This document shows, in pieces, positions 6,592-9,156 of a stretch of DNA of 9,156 nucleotides (position 1 is its first letter; every line of letters starts with the position of its first letter). Source of the stretch: an uncultured bacterium (GTDB lineage: Bacteria > Verrucomicrobiota > Kiritimatiellia > CAIKKV01). Below the pieces are notes generated by a model. That model did no database searches, was not told the DNA's origin, and worked only from the letters and a program-made list of their open reading frames with translations. Location of the stretch: assembly GCA_903828035.1 (NCBI GenBank), contig CAIKKV010000245.1:1-9156 (forward strand), read 5' to 3'. The position numbers were made by a program, and so were the translations under genes.

Positions 6592-9156
6592 TTTGAAGAG
6601 GAGAAGGTAATCCGCCCATTCCAAATCGGTGGTCACAGTGAGGATGCCGTCCTTGTATTCGGCCGGCAGATCCTTGCCGGCCTGGACCGCGCGGACCTTC
6701 GAGGGCTTGGCCGGCATGCGCACCTGCACCTGCAGCCCGGCGATGGGCTGCTGGGTCCAATTCACCAGCGTCACGACCGTTCCCTTGGCGTTGTCCATGA
6801 CCACGGCTTCGACCAGCGGATTGGAGCAGACCGCCTGCTCGGCGACCGGCTTCGCGTCCACGCCCAGGCGCACCAGTTTCGTGGCCGCGGGATCGAACCC
6901 GGCGGTCACCACCGGCGAGCGGTTGCCCCCGCGCGCGAACGGCTGCACGGGAATGCCCGTCTTCATGTACGTGCAGCCGGCCAGGGTGCCGACGGCGTAG
7001 GCCTTGCCCTTGCCCAGCGTCCGCTCCGTCACGGCCGCCTTGCCGTCCTCCCAGGTGCCCAGCACCTTGGCGCCGTCCGGCACCAGGGTCTGCTTCATGC
7101 CAATGGCCTGGATGGGCGCCCCGTCCATCGTGATCGTGCCGATCGGAACGGCCACCGGAAGCTCGATCAGCGGGCGGATGACGGCCAGGTCCTTGACCGC
7201 CTCGGCCGACTTCAGGCCCAGCAGCTTCAGGAAGGAGGGATCGGGCTCGTTGAACTCGTTGCGCACGCCGCAGCCGGCCGTCGCGTACAGCACGCCGCCG
7301 TCCTTGATCCAGCCTTCCAGCAGGGGCGGCAGCCGGTGGTCGATCCACTCGCCGGCCACATACAGCACGTCGTAGTTCTTGAGGATGCCGTCCTTGGCGA
7401 TATCGTCCTCGGTGATCAGGTCGACCCGGTGCTGGCTGTGCAGCAGCGCCAGGTACAGCATCTCGGCGTCCACGCGGTCGATGATCTGCTGCGTCTTCGC
7501 ATCCGCGTTCTTGCACTGCGCCATGATCTGGTCCTTGGCCTTCTCCACGATCGTCAGGCGCTCGTTATGGTCGGTGGCCTTGCTGAGCAGCACGGCCACA
7601 CGGCCGGGCCGCACCGTCCCGCCGGCCAGCAGCGCCTCGGCTTCGGCGGTGTCGTAGATGGCTTCATGCACGGCCTTGTAGGAGTCGAGGTAGTTCCAGC
7701 CGATGAAGTTTTCGGTGAACCGCTCGGGCGGGGCCACCCAGAAGCTGTCGATGTGATGGGCCCCGGCGCCGGGCGCGTAAATCATGCTCCGGCGCAGGTA
7801 GTCGGCCCGCTGGGCCGGCGCGTGCGGCATCACATAGAAATGCACCTTCTGCTTGTTGTACTTGGTCGCGCAGCGGACGGTGGCGAGCATCCACGAAACG
7901 ATCTGCGGCACCATCGGCACGCTGAACACATAATCCTCGGCCCAGTACATCGTCATGCCGTTGAACCGGAAAATGTCGATCCACTGGTAGATGGCCCCGT
8001 AGTACATCGGCATCGGGTGGGGCGAATAGTTGGCGCCCGTCTCCACCTGCGGCCCGAGCAGCTGCTTGGCCAGGGCGGTCAGATCCCGAAACCGCGCAAA
8101 CTGCGTCTCCTCGTTGAAGGTCTGGGCATACCACCCGACCCGGGCATTCGCCTTGCGGTCCGCGAGCTTGGCGTCCTCGGGCTTCATCCCGCCCAGGTCG
8201 GCCGCCGTCACGCCGCGGCTCTTCAGCCAGGCTGCGAACTGGGCCTGCCTGGCCGGATCGGCGTAGTTGATCTCGCCCAGCGAAATCTCGTCGCCAAAGC
8301 TCACGACCTTGAACGCCTTCTTCTGCTCCGGGGTCAGCTTGGCGGCATAGGCCGTCAGCTCGGCCGCATTATGGCAATGCTGGTGATAGCCGTCCACGGG
8401 CGCGTGCGCATACGAGTCCGGCAGCTGCGTGTTGTACCCCACGGCGTCCTTCAGCTCGGCCACCCAGGGGATTTGTTCGCTGCCCACAAAAGAGCCAAAG
8501 TACAGGATGCTCTGGGGCTTTTTGCCGCCGTTGCGGGTGCGCCATTCCTTTTTGCAGAGCTGGACGATTTCCTTCGCCCGGTCCTGGGAGGCGAAAATCG
8601 AGTGGGCCTTGTTCCACATGAAATCCACCGGCACCACGAAGGCCTCGCCGCTGGCGATCTTGACCGCGCCGGCCGGCTCCTTCCCGGCCGCGTCGCGCGC
8701 CGCCTGGATCTCGAGGGGCCCCGTGGCGCCCGGAAGATCCGCCACGATGCCTTCGTCGTGCACGAGCCGGCAGAACGGGCCAATGTTGAACCAGGGACTC
8801 CACTGGCCCGGCGCCACCTCCGCCTCCGGCATCGTCGTCTTGCGCCCGCCGTAGTTCGGCTGGTAGTGGCCGGTCGGCGCGTTGAGATTCAGCTTCGCCG
8901 GCGCGGCGGAGCTGTTTTTGAACCGGATGAAAACCTTGGACTGGGCGAGCGACTCCACCGTAAAGGGCGAGCCCACCGCGTTGGGCTTGAACCCCTCGTA
9001 GGTGTCGCCGGGCTCGGTCGTGAGCACCACGAAATCGATGAACCGCCGGCCGGCCGGCGCCGGGTTTTTCACGGTGACCAGCCGGATTTCCGCCGCCCCC
9101 GCCTTCAGCTGGGCCATCTGCTTCGGGGCCTCGGCCGCGTCGTGATCCACGCCCCA
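6589..9156 (-). CDS. GH42-like glycosidase with trimerisation-type domain, N-terminus outside window
   Basis: The frame is open to the window edge; 855 residues are visible and the stop is TAA 6591-6589. A GTG at 9150 exists, but the codons before it (Trp, Gly) keep the frame open, so the true start lies outside. Residues are numbered from the first visible codon. About 20-215 look like N-terminal beta-sandwich material. About 215-500 resemble a TIM barrel: ILYFGSF, VVSFGDEISLGEI (Glu290), VETGANYSPH, MTMYWAEDYVFS (Glu407) and VHFYVMPHAP follow each other like barrel strands. About 515-640 resemble the amidotransferase-like trimerisation domain of GH42 beta-galactosidases, with YDVLYVAGEWID followed by WIKDGGVLYATAGCG. 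A beta domain ends in WADYLLLFK. Glu290 as acid/base and Glu407 as nucleophile are guesses from position. A polysaccharide- or glycoside-cleaving role is therefore probable but not proven. Signal peptide status cannot be seen. It is the first visible gene of the CoA-enzyme cluster. Confidence 0.75.
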   Translation of the reverse strand, partial: WGVDHDAAEAPKQMAQLKAGAAEIRLVTVKNPAPAGRRFIDFVVLTTEPGDTYEGFKPNAVGSPFTVESLAQSKVFIRFKNSSAAPAKLNLNAPTGHYQPNYGGRKTTMPEAEVAPGQWSPWFNIGPFCRLVHDEGIVADLPGATGPLEIQAARDAAGKEPAGAVKIASGEAFVVPVDFMWNKAHSIFASQDRAKEIVQLCKKEWRTRNGGKKPQSILYFGSFVGSEQIPWVAELKDAVGYNTQLPDSYAHAPVDGYHQHCHNAAELTAYAAKLTPEQKKAFKVVSFGDEISLGEINYADPARQAQFAAWLKSRGVTAADLGGMKPEDAKLADRKANARVGWYAQTFNEETQFARFRDLTALAKQLLGPQVETGANYSPHPMPMYYGAIYQWIDIFRFNGMTMYWAEDYVFSVPMVPQIVSWMLATVRCATKYNKQKVHFYVMPHAPAQRADYLRRSMIYAPGAGAHHIDSFWVAPPERFTENFIGWNYLDSYKAVHEAIYDTAEAEALLAGGTVRPGRVAVLLSKATDHNERLTIVEKAKDQIMAQCKNADAKTQQIIDRVDAEMLYLALLHSQHRVDLITEDDIAKDGILKNYDVLYVAGEWIDHRLPPLLEGWIKDGGVLYATAGCGVRNEFNEPDPSFLKLLGLKSAEAVKDLAVIRPLIELPVAVPIGTITMDGAPIQAIGMKQTLVPDGAKVLGTWEDGKAAVTERTLGKGKAYAVGTLAGCTYMKTGIPVQPFARGGNRSPVVTAGFDPAATKLVRLGVDAKPVAEQAVCSNPLVEAVVMDNAKGTVVTLVNWTQQPIAGLQVQVRMPAKPSKVRAVQAGKDLPAEYKDGILTVTTDLEWADYLLLFK

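Overview
The window is GC-rich and gene-dense. It holds six protein-coding genes, two of them cut by the window edges, and no RNA gene, CRISPR array, insertion sequence or phage integrase that I can recognise. The style suggests an uncultured member of the Planctomycetes-Verrucomicrobia-Lentisphaerae-Kiritimatiellae group: large secreted-type hypothetical proteins, a divergent GH42-like glycosidase with a beta-galactosidase trimerisation-like domain, and palindromic intergenic repeats. That placement is inference from style only; no marker gene is present.

Layout. At 1-1863 (+) lies the 3' part of a large beta-rich protein of unknown function. It converges on a secreted LpqC/PHB-depolymerase-type esterase at 2041-2844 (-). 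The 177-bp gap between them holds three copies of a 23-bp GC-rich repeat, one inverted, and a possible terminator hairpin. Upstream of the esterase (2845-2992) is a compound palindromic repeat of the GTCATCCCGAG type. From 9156 down to 2993 all genes are on the minus strand in what looks like one operon, in transcription order: a large GH42-like protein (5' end outside the window), a Pct/YdiF-type CoA-transferase, an acetyl-CoA acetyltransferase (thiolase) and a 3-hydroxybutyryl-CoA dehydrogenase. The three junctions are only 9, 14 and 15 nt long, and at two of them the stop codon is part of the next gene's Shine-Dalgarno sequence.

Function. The three CoA enzymes form a short C4 module: activation of a short-chain acid by CoA transfer, interconversion of 3-hydroxybutyryl-CoA and acetoacetyl-CoA, and thiolytic cleavage to (or condensation from) acetyl-CoA. 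All expected catalytic residues are present. A glycosidase-like gene as the preceding cistron, and a secreted PHB-depolymerase-like esterase just downstream, suggest that polymer breakdown and short-chain acid metabolism may be linked here. The most unusual features are this gene combination, the divergent glycosidase, and the nested palindromes. I saw no defence, mobile or RNA-guided system.
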